A DNA stretch of 64,000 nt from an uncultured Lachnospiraceae bacterium. GTDB lineage: Bacteria; Bacillota; Clostridia; Lachnospirales; Lachnospiraceae. A model generated the notes under the pieces. That model ran no database searches. It was not told the DNA's origin and saw only the letters and a program-made list of their open reading frames with translations. How positions within the stretch are numbered: the first letter of the stretch is position 1; each line of letters opens with the position of its first letter. A program made the position numbers and the translations under genes. The DNA lies in assembly GCA_934364805.1 (NCBI GenBank), contig CAKRMH010000003.1, positions 117,011 through 181,010 on the forward strand, given 5' to 3'. This document shows, one piece after another, positions 1-8,841 of this stretch.

Positions 1-1
1 C

Positions 2-130
2 ACACTGATCAACAAACGGAAACGTCCTGTCATGGCTCCAGGTGAAATGGAGCAGGTCATTCTGGACAAATCCAAACTGGCTGAGTTCCCGGATCTTTCA
101 AAGATCACGGTAAGAATCGAGGAGGCATAG
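2..130 (+). CDS. C-terminal end of an NAD(P)/FAD-dependent oxidoreductase (partial)
   Basis: The reading frame is open from base 2 to a TAG at 128-130 and gives 42 residues ending in VRIEEA; the gene starts before the window. It sits 2 bases before the DUF1667 gene. In Firmicutes, DUF1667 proteins follow FAD-dependent oxidoreductases in glycerol-3-phosphate dehydrogenase-like clusters that also carry glpP, which lies just downstream here on the other strand. The identification therefore rests mainly on context; the visible tail (KRPVMAPGEMEQ) has no catalytic motif. The tight spacing indicates one transcript with the next gene. Confidence 0.6.
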   Translation, partial: TLINKRKRPVMAPGEMEQVILDKSKLAEFPDLSKITVRIEEA

Positions 131-132
131 CT

Positions 133-504
133 ATGAGTGAAATCAGAGATCTTACATGTATCGGCTGCCCTTTGGGATGCAGCATTCAGGTAACGTTAGA
201 AAACAAGGAAGTGAAAGAAGTCCGGGGCAATACCTGCCCACGCGGTGATGCTTACGCAAGAAAGGAAGTTACCAATCCAACCCGTATCGTCACCTCGACC
301 GTCCGGGTCAATGGTGGAAAAGCGATCATGGTCTCCTGTAAAACAGCAGAAGATATTCCAAAAAATAAAATTTTTGATGTGACTGCAGCGCTTAAGGATA
401 TTACCGTAAATGCCCCAGTCCATATCGGAGATGTCCTTGTCCCGGATGTTGTTCATACCGGTGTATCCATTATTGCGACAAAAAATGTGGAAAAAGCGGA
501 TTAA
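133..504 (+). CDS. DUF1667 family protein, small cysteine-rich partner of an FAD oxidoreductase
   Basis: This 123-residue protein has an N-terminal CIGCPLGC motif and a second CPRG motif about 20 residues later. This four-cysteine arrangement is typical of DUF1667 and may bind an Fe-S cluster or metal; that is inference. The C-terminal half (DVTAALKDITVNAPVHIGDVLV) matches the conserved part of the family. It starts 2 bases after the oxidoreductase stop, with GGAGG in the end of that gene as ribosome site. DUF1667 proteins are thought to act with glycerol-3-phosphate or similar FAD dehydrogenases, possibly in electron transfer, but the exact role is not established. A strong hairpin follows the stop. 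Confidence 0.85.
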   Translation: MSEIRDLTCIGCPLGCSIQVTLENKEVKEVRGNTCPRGDAYARKEVTNPTRIVTSTVRVNGGKAIMVSCKTAEDIPKNKIFDVTAALKDITVNAPVHIGDVLVPDVVHTGVSIIATKNVEKAD

Positions 505-527
505 ACCATATTCTTCCATATATTTAG

Positions 528-560
528 AAAGTGCCGGAATCCTTTGATCCCGGCACTTTT
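528..560. terminator. Rho-independent terminator, probably bidirectional
   Basis: AAAGTGCCGG at 528-537 pairs with CCGGCACTTT at 550-559, followed by a T-run on the plus strand and preceded by an A-run that serves the minus strand. It separates the DUF1667 gene from the convergent glpP gene. Confidence 0.85.
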
Positions 561-584
561 CCTGTGTAACCTGTATTCTTTTCT

Positions 585-1151
585 CTATACAAACCAGATC
601 TTCTCATTCGTGGAAGATACGCTGATCACCCCTGCATCCAGAAGTTCCATGATATCTTCTTTTTCTGAAACAAGACCTCCGGCAATGACCGGTGTGGAAG
701 AAAGATTGCAGATTCTCGCAACCACCTTCGGCATAAGTGCCGGAAGAATCTCGATCAGATCCGGTCTGGCGCTTTTCAACTGTCTTTCAATATTCTCATA
801 CGCCATGGAATCGATCACAAACAAGCGCAGGATCGTATACAAAGAAAGCTCCTTTGCCCGTTTGATCAGTGCTGGCTTGGTCGTGATGATTCCATCAGCC
901 TGTGTATATTTATGAATAAAATCAACTGCAATCTCTTTGGAACTAAGCCCTGTGACCAGATCCAGATGCACCATTGCGATCTTACCGGCGGATTTCACCT
1001 CTGCAACGATATCCGCAATCGAACAGATATCTCCATACAGGATAAAGATCACGCGGCTGTCTGACTCCTTGCATTTTGCAAGACCTTCGTCGTCCTTAAT
1101 CGCAGCGATCACCGGAGAATTCTCCAATGCATCACGAAATTCTTTCTTCAT
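585..1151 (-). CDS. glpP: Glycerol-3-phosphate-responsive antiterminator GlpP
   Basis: This 188-residue protein has the full length and pattern of the GlpP family (TIM-barrel-like RNA antiterminators). The segments ILYGDICSIADIV, MVHLDLVTGLSSKE, DGIITTKPALIKRAKE and the C-terminal PVIAGGLVSEKEDI are typical family blocks. In Bacillus, GlpP bound to glycerol-3-phosphate acts on leader terminators of glp genes. It lies convergent to the oxidoreductase/DUF1667 operon, which supports a glycerol-3-phosphate link. The ATG is preceded by GAGGAA. It is followed 31 bases away on the same strand by the antiporter gene's stop side, so the two genes may be co-transcribed. Confidence 0.92.
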   Translation of the reverse strand: MKKEFRDALENSPVIAAIKDDEGLAKCKESDSRVIFILYGDICSIADIVAEVKSAGKIAMVHLDLVTGLSSKEIAVDFIHKYTQADGIITTKPALIKRAKELSLYTILRLFVIDSMAYENIERQLKSARPDLIEILPALMPKVVARICNLSSTPVIAGGLVSEKEDIMELLDAGVISVSSTNEKIWFV

Positions 1152-1182
1152 AGGTTCCTCGCTTTGCCGTCATCCAAGCCGG

Positions 1183-2376
1183 TTATGCAGCCTGTGCATC
1201 CTTTTTCTTATCGCTCATGACAATTTTTAATAAGATCGGGGTGATCAATGTTGTAACGATAACCACGATAACGATCGGAGCAAACAGATCATCATCCAGA
1301 AGTCCGACACTGTATCCTTTCTGGGCAACGATCAGGGCAACCTCACCACGTGAGATCATTCCAACACCAACCTGGAGTGCTTCACTCCAATTGCATCCGC
1401 AGATCTTTGCACCAAATCCACATCCGACTACTTTGGTAAGGATTGCAACTACGATTAGGATAACCGAAAATACGATCAGATCCGGGGTGATCGAATCGAT
1501 CGATACCTTAAGTCCGACACTTGCAAAAAATACCGGTGAAAAGATCAGATAAGAAGAAATCTCTGTTCTTCTTTCAATATAATGCTCTACCTTCATATTA
1601 CAGAACATCAGACCCGCAAAATATGCTCCGGTGATATCTGCAATACCAAATCCAACTTCTGAGAAGTAAGAAAGCAGGAAACAGAAAGCTACTGCAATAA
1701 TTACAGTTCTTCTCTGCTCATCATGTGTTTCGATGCGGAATTTAAGTGTCCTCATAACGATAGCAAGTACAAAAAGTACTACAAAGTATAACAGGATCTT
1801 TCCAATAACAGCGAGTGGACTAACTGATGGGTCCTGTAAGCTTGTTACAATGGTAAGAACAATAATTCCAAGGATATCATCGATAACTGCTGCACCAAGA
1901 ATGGTTGTTCCGACTTTACCTTTTAATTTGCCAAGCTCCCGCAGTGTCTCAACTGTAATACTTACGGATGTCGCTGTAAGCACAACACCGACGAATACCG
2001 CTTTTAAAACTGACGTATAATCAGACAGATCGGAATGGAAGAACAATGCAAAGCTCACTGCACCTCCGATCAACGGAACAATAACTCCGATAAGCGCAGT
2101 TACAAATGATGCCTTCGCATTTGCTTTTAAATCCTGCATGTTGGTCTCAAGACCTGCAGTAAACATCAATAGAATAACACCGATCTCCGCTGTGTATTCA
2201 ATAAATGTTCCGGTCTCCCCATCAACAGGGATCCAGTTTAAAAATGATGGTCCTAAGATAACTCCGGCGATCAGAGCCCCAACGACAGCCGGCATGCTGA
2301 CTTTACGTGAAAATAATCCGAGAACCTTTGTGGAAATAAGAATGATCGCCAAACAAAGTATGAATCTGTAATCCAT
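1183..2376 (-). CDS. Cation:proton antiporter, CPA2/KefB-type membrane protein
   Basis: The protein is about 397 residues of almost continuous hydrophobic helices, consistent with a 12-13 segment sodium/hydrogen exchanger domain. Family marks are PAVVGALIAGVILGPS near the N-terminus, the AAVIDDILGI segment holding the paired aspartates used for ion exchange, and ADITGAYFAGLMF. There is no C-terminal TrkA-N or RCK domain, so it is an exchanger without the cytosolic gate of KefB/KefC. The longer reading frame begins at 2457, but AGAGGGG lies just upstream of the ATG at 2374-2376 (MDYRF), which starts directly with the first membrane helix, so that start was chosen. Ion specificity (Na+ or K+) cannot be read from sequence. 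Confidence 0.88.
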   Translation of the reverse strand: MDYRFILCLAIILISTKVLGLFSRKVSMPAVVGALIAGVILGPSFLNWIPVDGETGTFIEYTAEIGVILLMFTAGLETNMQDLKANAKASFVTALIGVIVPLIGGAVSFALFFHSDLSDYTSVLKAVFVGVVLTATSVSITVETLRELGKLKGKVGTTILGAAVIDDILGIIVLTIVTSLQDPSVSPLAVIGKILLYFVVLFVLAIVMRTLKFRIETHDEQRRTVIIAVAFCFLLSYFSEVGFGIADITGAYFAGLMFCNMKVEHYIERRTEISSYLIFSPVFFASVGLKVSIDSITPDLIVFSVILIVVAILTKVVGCGFGAKICGCNWSEALQVGVGMISRGEVALIVAQKGYSVGLLDDDLFAPIVIVVIVTTLITPILLKIVMSDKKKDAQAA

Positions 2377-2583
2377 AATTTTCCCCTCTTTCTGTTTATT
2401 ATAGGCATGTGTATAACCTATGTTTTTATCATATGAATCATACTCCATAACTCTCAATAAATCAATTCAAATTTTCACTATAAAAGACATGATTTCAGGC
2501 TTTTTGTGTATCCATCTGATACCTTCCAGCTGCTTTTAAAGCCGCTGCAATCTGCAGAAATGATGCGGACATTCCACACAAAT

Positions 2584-2698
2584 GAAGAGAGACTGTATAG
2601 CGGGTACTACACAGTCTCTCTTCGAGGAGTTTAGTTATGAAAATGTTTATTTAATAAAAAGGGAATAATTGTTTGAAGGTTTTCATCCCTTCAACAAT
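2584..2698. other. Structured intergenic region with two strong hairpins
   Basis: The 457-base gap between the antiporter and murI holds no gene. A perfect 13-bp inverted repeat (2584-2596 with 2611-2623, 14-base loop) is followed by an AT-rich stretch and a second hairpin (2668-2679 with 2688-2698, one bulged T). Neither arm set is followed by a long clean T-run, so simple terminators are not certain. It could be a small RNA, a repeat element or tandem terminators. Confidence 0.45.
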
Positions 2699-2833
2699 GA
2701 TTAGTATACTTGGAAAATGTGACAGAATTATGTCCGAATTCCAAAACATTTCTAAACTTCTCCATAAAAAATTTATACTTAATTTATAAATTGCCCTGTG
2801 GTCTAAAAACCCATACCACAGGCGGCTTCGCGG

Positions 2834-3616
2834 CTATTTTTGTAGTAGGTAATGACACAGTTCCAGCTTCTTCGGATCATCCAGACTACAGTGAAATTCG
2901 ACTGTTCCTTTTTCCGTCCGCTCACTCAGAAGATCACATGCTGCCAGTCGTCTTTTCATCTCACGTGCCGTCCCCGGTGCACCGTCAAAAATCTGTACAT
3001 CCGGGCCAAGCACTTCCTGGATCATTTCCTTTGCAAACGGATAATGTGTGCATCCAAGAACCGCTGCATCCACTTTCTTTTCCCGAAACTCAAACAACAG
3101 CTCTGTCAGGTATTTTTTCAGGTCGTCACCGTGCAGATCGCCACGTTCCACAAAGTCCATAAGCCCCGGACATGGAAGCGGAATAATCTCCCCCTGATCC
3201 TCGTAACGCTGCATCAGCTTTCTGAATTTTTCCTCACGGATCGTCATCGGAGTCGCCATAACAAGAACCCTCGGATGCTCTTTACAGAGAACCGCCGGTT
3301 TTACTGCCGGCTCGATCCCCACGATCGGAATCTCAGGGTATTTTTCCCTCAGCACACGTACTGCTGCACTGGTCGCCGTATTGCATGCCACAACCAGGCC
3401 CTTTGCCCCCGCATCAAACAATTCCTCTGCATGTGTGCAGGTCAGGCTTCGAACCTCCTCAAGCGATTTGGTCCCGTAAGGAGCGTTTTTGGAATCTCCA
3501 AAAAATATAAAATTCTCATTCGGCATCACTTTGACAAGTTCACGGAGAACGCTGATTCCACCGACTCCGGAGTCAAAGACCGCAATTGGATTCTCTCTCT
3601 TTAAAACATATGCCAC
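2834..3616 (-). CDS. murI: Glutamate racemase
   Basis: Converts L-glutamate to D-glutamate for peptidoglycan in the cytoplasm. The N-terminal IAVFDSGVGGISVL block, the first catalytic cysteine in VVACNTATSAA and the second in LGCTHYPF are all present, as is the FGDSKNAPYGTK motif. Length (about 260 residues) is normal. The reading frame allows a GTG at 3623-3625, but AAGGAA directly abuts it; GTG at 3614-3616 lies 9 bases after AGGAA and is preferred. It is divergent from the zinc-ribbon gene, whose promoter lies in the short gap. No downstream partner is apparent. Confidence 0.95.
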   Translation of the reverse strand: MAYVLKRENPIAVFDSGVGGISVLRELVKVMPNENFIFFGDSKNAPYGTKSLEEVRSLTCTHAEELFDAGAKGLVVACNTATSAAVRVLREKYPEIPIVGIEPAVKPAVLCKEHPRVLVMATPMTIREEKFRKLMQRYEDQGEIIPLPCPGLMDFVERGDLHGDDLKKYLTELLFEFREKKVDAAVLGCTHYPFAKEMIQEVLGPDVQIFDGAPGTAREMKRRLAACDLLSERTEKGTVEFHCSLDDPKKLELCHYLLQK

Positions 3617-3651
3617 GGCCAGCACTTCCTTTCTTACATTTTATAACTTAC

Positions 3652-3680
3652 TTTTCAACCAATGATTCCTATGGTATAAT
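3652..3680 (+). promoter_or_regulatory. Sigma-A-type promoter of the zinc-ribbon gene
   Basis: TTTTCA at 3652-3657, a 17-base spacer and TATAAT at 3675-3680 preceded by TGG (extended -10). GGGAGG ribosome site follows at about 3705-3710, just before the ATG at 3718. Confidence 0.7.
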
Positions 3681-3717
3681 AAAACTACTAGAACTTATTA
3701 CCCAGGGAGGGACAGCT

Positions 3718-4155
3718 ATGAGGGAAAACGCCGGACTTTTCGATTCCGTTAAATTCTGCCAGTATTGTGGCAAACCACTTCCAGATACTTATAAGGGCGA
3801 TCTCTGTCCTATCTGCTATGAAAACCAGCTTTTCCAGCAAGTGAAGGAATACATCCGTGAAAACGATGTAAATGAATTTGACGTTGCAACGCATTTTCAC
3901 ATTCCACTTTCCCGTGTGAAATCCTGGATCCGGGAAGGACGCATCGAATACAAGGAGAATACCATTCAGCCTTCCCTCCGCAATCTTCACTGTCAGAAAT
4001 GTGGTGCCCCGATCAGCTTTGGTTCACTCTGTTCCAACTGCCTGAAGAAACAGAACCGGCACGGAGCCTCCTATGTTTCACCGAAAAAATCTGGCACTTC
4101 CGAACATATGCGCTTTCTCGACTCGGAAAATACCAGAACTGATGAAGATGAATAA
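3718..4155 (+). CDS. Zinc-ribbon/HTH protein resembling the YvyF (TIGR03826) flagellar-region family
   Basis: A 145-residue protein with two treble-cysteine zinc ribbons: CQYCGKPL...CPICYEN near the N-terminus and CQKCGAPI...CSNCLKK near residue 90-110. Between them, FDVATHFHIPLSRVKSWIREGRIEY looks like a helix-turn-helix, as in YvyF-type proteins. YvyF is coded near flagellar regulators in Bacillus, but no flagellar genes lie here, so function is open. The ATG at 3718 has a GGGAGG site 8 bases upstream and its own promoter; the upstream in-frame extension to 3586 overlaps murI and is rejected. The tail after residue 115 is polar and likely disordered. A terminator follows directly. Confidence 0.75.
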   Translation: MRENAGLFDSVKFCQYCGKPLPDTYKGDLCPICYENQLFQQVKEYIRENDVNEFDVATHFHIPLSRVKSWIREGRIEYKENTIQPSLRNLHCQKCGAPISFGSLCSNCLKKQNRHGASYVSPKKSGTSEHMRFLDSENTRTDEDE

Positions 4156-4168
4156 TCCTTCAAATATC

Positions 4169-4204
4169 AGAGCACACCCCATAACGGGATGTGCTCTTTT
4201 TCTT
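4169..4204. terminator. Bidirectional terminator between convergent genes
   Basis: AGAGCACA at 4169-4176 pairs with TGTGCTCT at 4190-4197, with inner CCC/GGG pairs, followed by TTTTTC. It ends right at the stop codon of the sufB-like gene on the other strand. Confidence 0.88.
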
Positions 4205-5122
4205 TTATTTCAAAAAACCGTTGATAATCTGTTCTTCTGCCTCTGCCTCTGTAAGACCGAGTGTCATCAGTTTGATCAGCTGGTCTCCAGCGATCTTGCC
4301 GATTGCAGCTTCGTGGATCAGACTTGCATCAATATTGGCAGCTGTAAGTTTCGGACTTGCAGAAACAATTGCCTTGTCCATGATGATCGCATCACATTCG
4401 CTGTGTCCTGCGCAGGCACAATTTCCATTGATCGTAGAATAGAATTCCTGACGTGATTCATCTCTTGCCACCGAACGTGAAATGACGTTGGCACTGCAGC
4501 CCTCTCCGTTCAGATCCACCTCGAAATCTGTTTTGGCAAACTGTTTTCCATGCGTCATGATCTTCTCACGGATCTCGAGTGTCGCACCGGCTGCAAGATC
4601 GCCTCTTGTGACACGGTTCGTAGAATCAATCCCCTTGATCTGGGTAGTTTCCATCTCCATATAGGAGCCTTCATCCAAATGCACGATGGTCTCCGGATTC
4701 ATAATATTCTCACCTCTGCCATCGCCTTCTCCGTAATGTCTCTCGATGTATTTCACCTTGGAATTCCTGCCAATGTGGAACTCATGGACTCCATCATGCT
4801 TTGATGTATCTACTCCGCAGTTATGGATTCCGCATCCTGCAACAATCGTCACATCACAGTCTTCTCCAATGTAAAAATCATTGTAGACCAGATCCGAAAG
4901 TCCACTCTCCATCAATACTACCGGAATGTGAACACTTTCATTGACCGTGCCAGGTTTGATGATAATATCGATCCCAGGTTTGTCTTCCTTGCTTACGATA
5001 TCAATATTCGCAGTTGTGTTACGGCTCTGGAGTTTTCCGTTTGCCCGGATATTGTATGCACCCTCCGGGATTTCATGAAGATCTGCCACCTGTGCTAATA
5101 AATTCTTCTCAATTGCATCCAT
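4205..5122 (-). CDS. sufB: Short SufB/SufD-family Fe-S cluster scaffold (SmsB-like)
   Basis: A 305-residue SufB/SufD-type protein: the right-handed beta-helix core is visible in EGSYMEMETTQIKGIDSTNRVTR and the C-terminal CACAGHSECDAIIMD...SLIHEAAIGKIAGDQL block. It is much shorter than the usual 400-480 residue SufB. It is preceded by sufC with a 13-base gap and no sufD, sufS or sufU follow, which fits the two-gene minimal SUF systems of anaerobes and archaea. Together SufBC would assemble Fe-S clusters in the cytosol, with SufC supplying ATP. GGAGG lies 9 bases before the ATG. The stop codon is embedded next to the shared terminator. Confidence 0.9.
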   Translation of the reverse strand: MDAIEKNLLAQVADLHEIPEGAYNIRANGKLQSRNTTANIDIVSKEDKPGIDIIIKPGTVNESVHIPVVLMESGLSDLVYNDFYIGEDCDVTIVAGCGIHNCGVDTSKHDGVHEFHIGRNSKVKYIERHYGEGDGRGENIMNPETIVHLDEGSYMEMETTQIKGIDSTNRVTRGDLAAGATLEIREKIMTHGKQFAKTDFEVDLNGEGCSANVISRSVARDESRQEFYSTINGNCACAGHSECDAIIMDKAIVSASPKLTAANIDASLIHEAAIGKIAGDQLIKLMTLGLTEAEAEEQIINGFLK

Positions 5123-5135
5123 CTATCTGATCCTC

Positions 5136-5861
5136 CTACTGCTTATCCGACAGCGTCTGGCACGTCTTTGTCGTATATAATAACTGTGGCAGGATCTCAT
5201 CCTTACCACCAATCTTATCGATCTGTCCGTCTGCAATGACAATGATCTTATCTGCGATCTCAAGAATCTTTTCCTGATGCGAGATAATCAGGATCGTTCC
5301 ATTGATCTCATCCCGCATTTTCTCAAATACGTGGATCAGACTGTTAAAACTCCAAAGGTCGATTCCAGCCTCCGGCTCATCAAAAATGGACAGCTTTGTT
5401 CCTCTTGCAAAAATCATTGCAATCTCAATACGTTTTAACTCGCCTCCGGAAAGACTTGCATTGATCTCTCTGTCAATATATTCTCTTGCACACAGACCAA
5501 CTTCGGATAAAATGTCACAGATCTCCGTAACACTCATCGTTCTGCCCGCTGCCAGTGTGATCAGGTCTTTTACGGTAAGCCCCTTAAAATGTACCGGCTG
5601 CTGGAAAGCAAAACTGATGCCTTTTCTTGCGCGTTCTGTAATTCCAAGTTCCGTAATATCCTCCCCATCCAAAAGGATCTGGCCTTCGGTAGGTTTGATG
5701 ATACCTGCAATCATCTTTGCAAGTGTGGATTTACCACCACCGTTTGGTCCGGTGATCGCAACAAAATGATCGTCGATCGTCAGATTAATATTCTTCAGAA
5801 TCTCTTTATTCTCTGCTTTCTCGTCAGAGACCTCATATGAAATATTTCTTAATTCCAGCAT
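5136..5861 (-). CDS. sufC: Fe-S assembly ATPase SufC (SmsC-like)
   Basis: ABC-type ATPase of about 241 residues without membrane segments. Walker A is GPNGGGKST, the signature is LSGGELKRIEIA, Walker B ends in SIFDEPEAGID, and the switch histidine is in LIISHQEK. The segment ARKGISFAFQQPVHFKGLTVKDL is characteristic for SufC and not for transporters. The first in-frame ATG (5873) overlaps the ribosome site; GGAGG lies 5 bases before the ATG at 5859-5861, which gives MLELRNISYEV, the usual SufC start. It forms a pair with the short sufB downstream. Confidence 0.93.
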   Translation of the reverse strand: MLELRNISYEVSDEKAENKEILKNINLTIDDHFVAITGPNGGGKSTLAKMIAGIIKPTEGQILLDGEDITELGITERARKGISFAFQQPVHFKGLTVKDLITLAAGRTMSVTEICDILSEVGLCAREYIDREINASLSGGELKRIEIAMIFARGTKLSIFDEPEAGIDLWSFNSLIHVFEKMRDEINGTILIISHQEKILEIADKIIVIADGQIDKIGGKDEILPQLLYTTKTCQTLSDKQ

Positions 5862-5920
5862 ATGTTCCTCCATGGGTTTATCTTTAGCCTCTTTCTCCTG
5901 TATTATTCATTCCGGAGAAA

Positions 5921-6415
5921 TTAGCGGCGGATGACTTTCTGACCATATTTTACACAGATCGCATCCAGATATTTGTCATCCGGCTCATATGAAATCATGT
6001 TGATTCCATCCTCATTCTTCATGATAAGATTGTAATATGGAACGTCCTTATTGCCCGATGTATAATCGATCTTTTTAACGGTATTATCCTGCTCATACTT
6101 ATAAATGCTGCGATCCCCAGCAGGAGCAATCTGGATTACCTCATCCATTGTAAACACTCTTAATCTCTTTCTTCTGCTTTTATTCATAATCTTTGCAAAG
6201 CGAAGTTCTCCGTCAAAAAATGAATATTCATATTCTTTGCTGCTGCGGAACAAAAAGAAGTACCATACAACAAGCAAAATCAGCGCTCCTGAAAGGAAAA
6301 GCGGTGCGATCATGGAAAATAAGGCAAACAGAATGCCAATTGCAAGTACGGCTGCTGTCACGACCCTCATCAGTGTGGATTTCTTACGCTCTACTAATAC
6401 ATAAACTTCTGTCAT
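5921..6415 (-). CDS. DUF6106-like small membrane protein of unknown function
   Basis: The protein has 164 residues. Two closely spaced hydrophobic helices (about residues 15-55) are followed by a soluble domain of about 105 residues rich in beta-type segments (YEYSFFDGELRFAKIMNKSRRKRL). This resembles a membrane-anchored PH-like fold, as seen in DUF6106 proteins of Lachnospiraceae. It begins with an ATG after GGAGATTT. It lies upstream of sufC on the same strand with a 59-base gap, so co-transcription with sufCB is possible, but no functional link is known. Confidence 0.7.
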   Translation of the reverse strand: MTEVYVLVERKKSTLMRVVTAAVLAIGILFALFSMIAPLFLSGALILLVVWYFFLFRSSKEYEYSFFDGELRFAKIMNKSRRKRLRVFTMDEVIQIAPAGDRSIYKYEQDNTVKKIDYTSGNKDVPYYNLIMKNEDGINMISYEPDDKYLDAICVKYGQKVIRR

Positions 6416-6564
6416 GTCATAAATCTCCTATCCTCTATTCGTATTGAACCATTATAACTCGTTTACAACAATTTTACCATAACATTATAGATTTTTAATA
6501 AATTATGCTTTACAATAATAGGGTAATATTTCGCTTATTTTCGACATTACACTAGGAGGTATTT

Positions 6565-8676
6565 ATGCGTTATCATTTTTCCAATGAACAATTATCTGAT
6601 TTTCAATCAAACATAAAAAAAGAATGGGTGATGACCAACGGACTGGGAGGCTATTGCGGCACTTCTGTTCTTGGTGCGCTTGGCCGTACACATCAGGGAT
6701 ATCTGATTGCGAGCCTTCACCCTCCGGTAGAACGATATGTTGTCTTTTCCAAGACCGCAGAATCCGTGTTTCAGGACAACATCCGTTACGAACTGGAATC
6801 TGCACAGCACGCCGGTGCTCCAATTGCTGATTCTTCCATCGCATCCAGCGATGTTCCGGATGCATACAAACAGGAAGATACCGTCTCTGTAGCATCCGAC
6901 TTTCAGATCCGCCGCCCTGTTTATACAGAAGGGCAGCGCTATCTGGAAAGCTTCGACTATGACGGTACGGTTTCTTTCTGTTATCACGCCGGAAATGTTT
7001 CCATGACAAAACGGCTGGCACTGATCCATGGCCAGAATGCATGTGTCATTTCCTACGACATCCGAAACACCGGTTCCGAGGCCGTCCTTACGATCACACC
7101 ACACATGAACTTCCGTGAGCACAGTACTCCGGCTACCGTTGACTCACTTTCTTTTAAAACCGAAGTCCAGAAGGGTTATTTTGCGCTGACGCCAGCTGCA
7201 GATCCGACTGTACAGATCCGCCTGCACTACAGCTGCGGAGAACTTCTCGCCCGCCAGCAGCTTTACGATGAAGATGTTCAGCTGCAGACGGAAGTAGAAC
7301 TTGAAACACCAGGTCTGGATACACACTATACGCCTTATGACCTGCATATCTGTGTTCCAGCAGGACAGAACATGCGTGTCTCTGTCATCTGTGAAGTTGT
7401 TACAGAACAGAGTCTGTTTCCAGATGGCATTCAGACAAATACTGCGTCCGAATATGTTGCAGCAGAACGTAACCGTCTGCTTGAGCTGATCGCACAATCC
7501 GGATTAAAGGATTCCTTTGCCCAGTCACTGGTTGTCTCATCCAGCCATTTTCTCTGCAGGCGGCAGTCCACCGGGCTCACTACCGTTCTTGCCGGTCTTC
7601 CATGGTTTACTGACTGGGGACGCGACACAATGATTGCTTTTACCGGACTCACCCTGGCAACACGCCGTTTTGATGAGGCACGTGAGATCCTTCTGACATT
7701 TGCCAAATACATTCATCATGGTCTTGTTCCAAATATGTTTCCGGATGATGGACAACCACCGCTTTATAACACTGCGGATGCATCTTTGTGGTATTTTTAT
7801 GCGGTACATCAGTATCTTAATTACTGTGACACTCCCGAAGCATGGGAATTTATCCGTACTGATATCTATCCGGCATTAAAACAGATCATTTCTGCATACA
7901 TGGAGGGCACTGATTTTTCCATCTACATGGATACTGATGGACTCATCCATGCCGGAAGCGGAAATGATCAGGTAACCTGGATGGATGTACGTGTCGGGGA
8001 CTGGGTCGTAACCCCGCGTCATGGCAAACCGGTTGAGATCAATGCATTATGGTACAATGCATTAAAAGTCATGGAAGGACTTGCTGCCCGCTTCCATGAA
8101 GACAGCCACACTTACTGCGAACTTGCCAAAAAAGTGTGCAGTTCCTTCGGTCAGAAATTCTGGAACAGCAAAGACAATTGTCTTTACGATGTAATTGACG
8201 GGGAGACAAAGGATGCCGATATACGGCCAAACCAGATCTATGCCGTGTCCCTGCCATACACAATGCTCTCTCCGGAACAGCAGCGTGCGGTTGTAGACAC
8301 CGTTTCCAGATCTCTGTATGTCGGCTGCGGTCTCCGCTCGCTTTCTCCGGATAACAGGGAATATCATCCTGTGTACTGTGGTTCACTTCCAAAAAGAGAT
8401 GCTGCTTATCATCAGGGAACCGCATGGGGCTATCTGCTTGGCGGATACATCACTGCATATCTGAAGGTATATGGACATACTCCGGACAGTGTAGCAAAAG
8501 CAGACCGGCTGCTTGATCCAATCCGGAAGCATCTCTGGGAAGGATGCATCGGCTCCATCTCCGAAATTTTTGACGGAGATGCTCCTCATACCTGTCGCGG
8601 ATGTTATGCACAGGCATGGAGCGTCGGTGAAATTCTCCGTTGTTATACAGAAGATATCCTCCCACATCAGGTTTAA
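6565..8676 (+). CDS. Amylo-alpha-1,6-glucosidase / glycogen debranching enzyme (GH133-type)
   Basis: A 703-residue cytosolic enzyme expected to remove alpha-1,6 branches from glycogen. The N-terminal domain (EWVMTNGLGGYCGTSVLGALGRTHQGYL) and the C-terminal (alpha/alpha)6 barrel with LPWFTDWGRDTMIAFTGLTLATRR, NTADASLWYFYAVHQYL and GLIHAGSGNDQVTWMD are the family blocks. The aspartate/glutamate residues of the barrel, including the one in SISEIFDGDAPH near the C-terminus, are the expected catalytic region. AGGAGG precedes the ATG by 6 bases. Another starch/glycogen enzyme (GH31) lies at 15.8-18.1 kb but not in the same operon. tRNA genes follow. Confidence 0.93.
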   Translation: MRYHFSNEQLSDFQSNIKKEWVMTNGLGGYCGTSVLGALGRTHQGYLIASLHPPVERYVVFSKTAESVFQDNIRYELESAQHAGAPIADSSIASSDVPDAYKQEDTVSVASDFQIRRPVYTEGQRYLESFDYDGTVSFCYHAGNVSMTKRLALIHGQNACVISYDIRNTGSEAVLTITPHMNFREHSTPATVDSLSFKTEVQKGYFALTPAADPTVQIRLHYSCGELLARQQLYDEDVQLQTEVELETPGLDTHYTPYDLHICVPAGQNMRVSVICEVVTEQSLFPDGIQTNTASEYVAAERNRLLELIAQSGLKDSFAQSLVVSSSHFLCRRQSTGLTTVLAGLPWFTDWGRDTMIAFTGLTLATRRFDEAREILLTFAKYIHHGLVPNMFPDDGQPPLYNTADASLWYFYAVHQYLNYCDTPEAWEFIRTDIYPALKQIISAYMEGTDFSIYMDTDGLIHAGSGNDQVTWMDVRVGDWVVTPRHGKPVEINALWYNALKVMEGLAARFHEDSHTYCELAKKVCSSFGQKFWNSKDNCLYDVIDGETKDADIRPNQIYAVSLPYTMLSPEQQRAVVDTVSRSLYVGCGLRSLSPDNREYHPVYCGSLPKRDAAYHQGTAWGYLLGGYITAYLKVYGHTPDSVAKADRLLDPIRKHLWEGCIGSISEIFDGDAPHTCRGCYAQAWSVGEILRCYTEDILPHQV

Positions 8677-8694
8677 AATTTTTTAAAAAACCTG

Positions 8695-8723
8695 TTGACA
8701 CAGGAACCATTTTCATGTAGAAT
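8695..8723 (+). promoter_or_regulatory. Strong promoter of the tRNA-Phe/tRNA-Gly pair
   Basis: TTGACA at 8695-8700, 17-base spacer, TAGAAT at 8718-8723. The first tRNA begins 24 bases after the -10 box. Confidence 0.85.
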
Positions 8724-8746
8724 CATTTTTGTCGCAAGCGGCAAAT

Positions 8747-8819
<73 letters not shown>

Positions 8820-8841
8820 TTCATCAGAAATGATGATGCAT

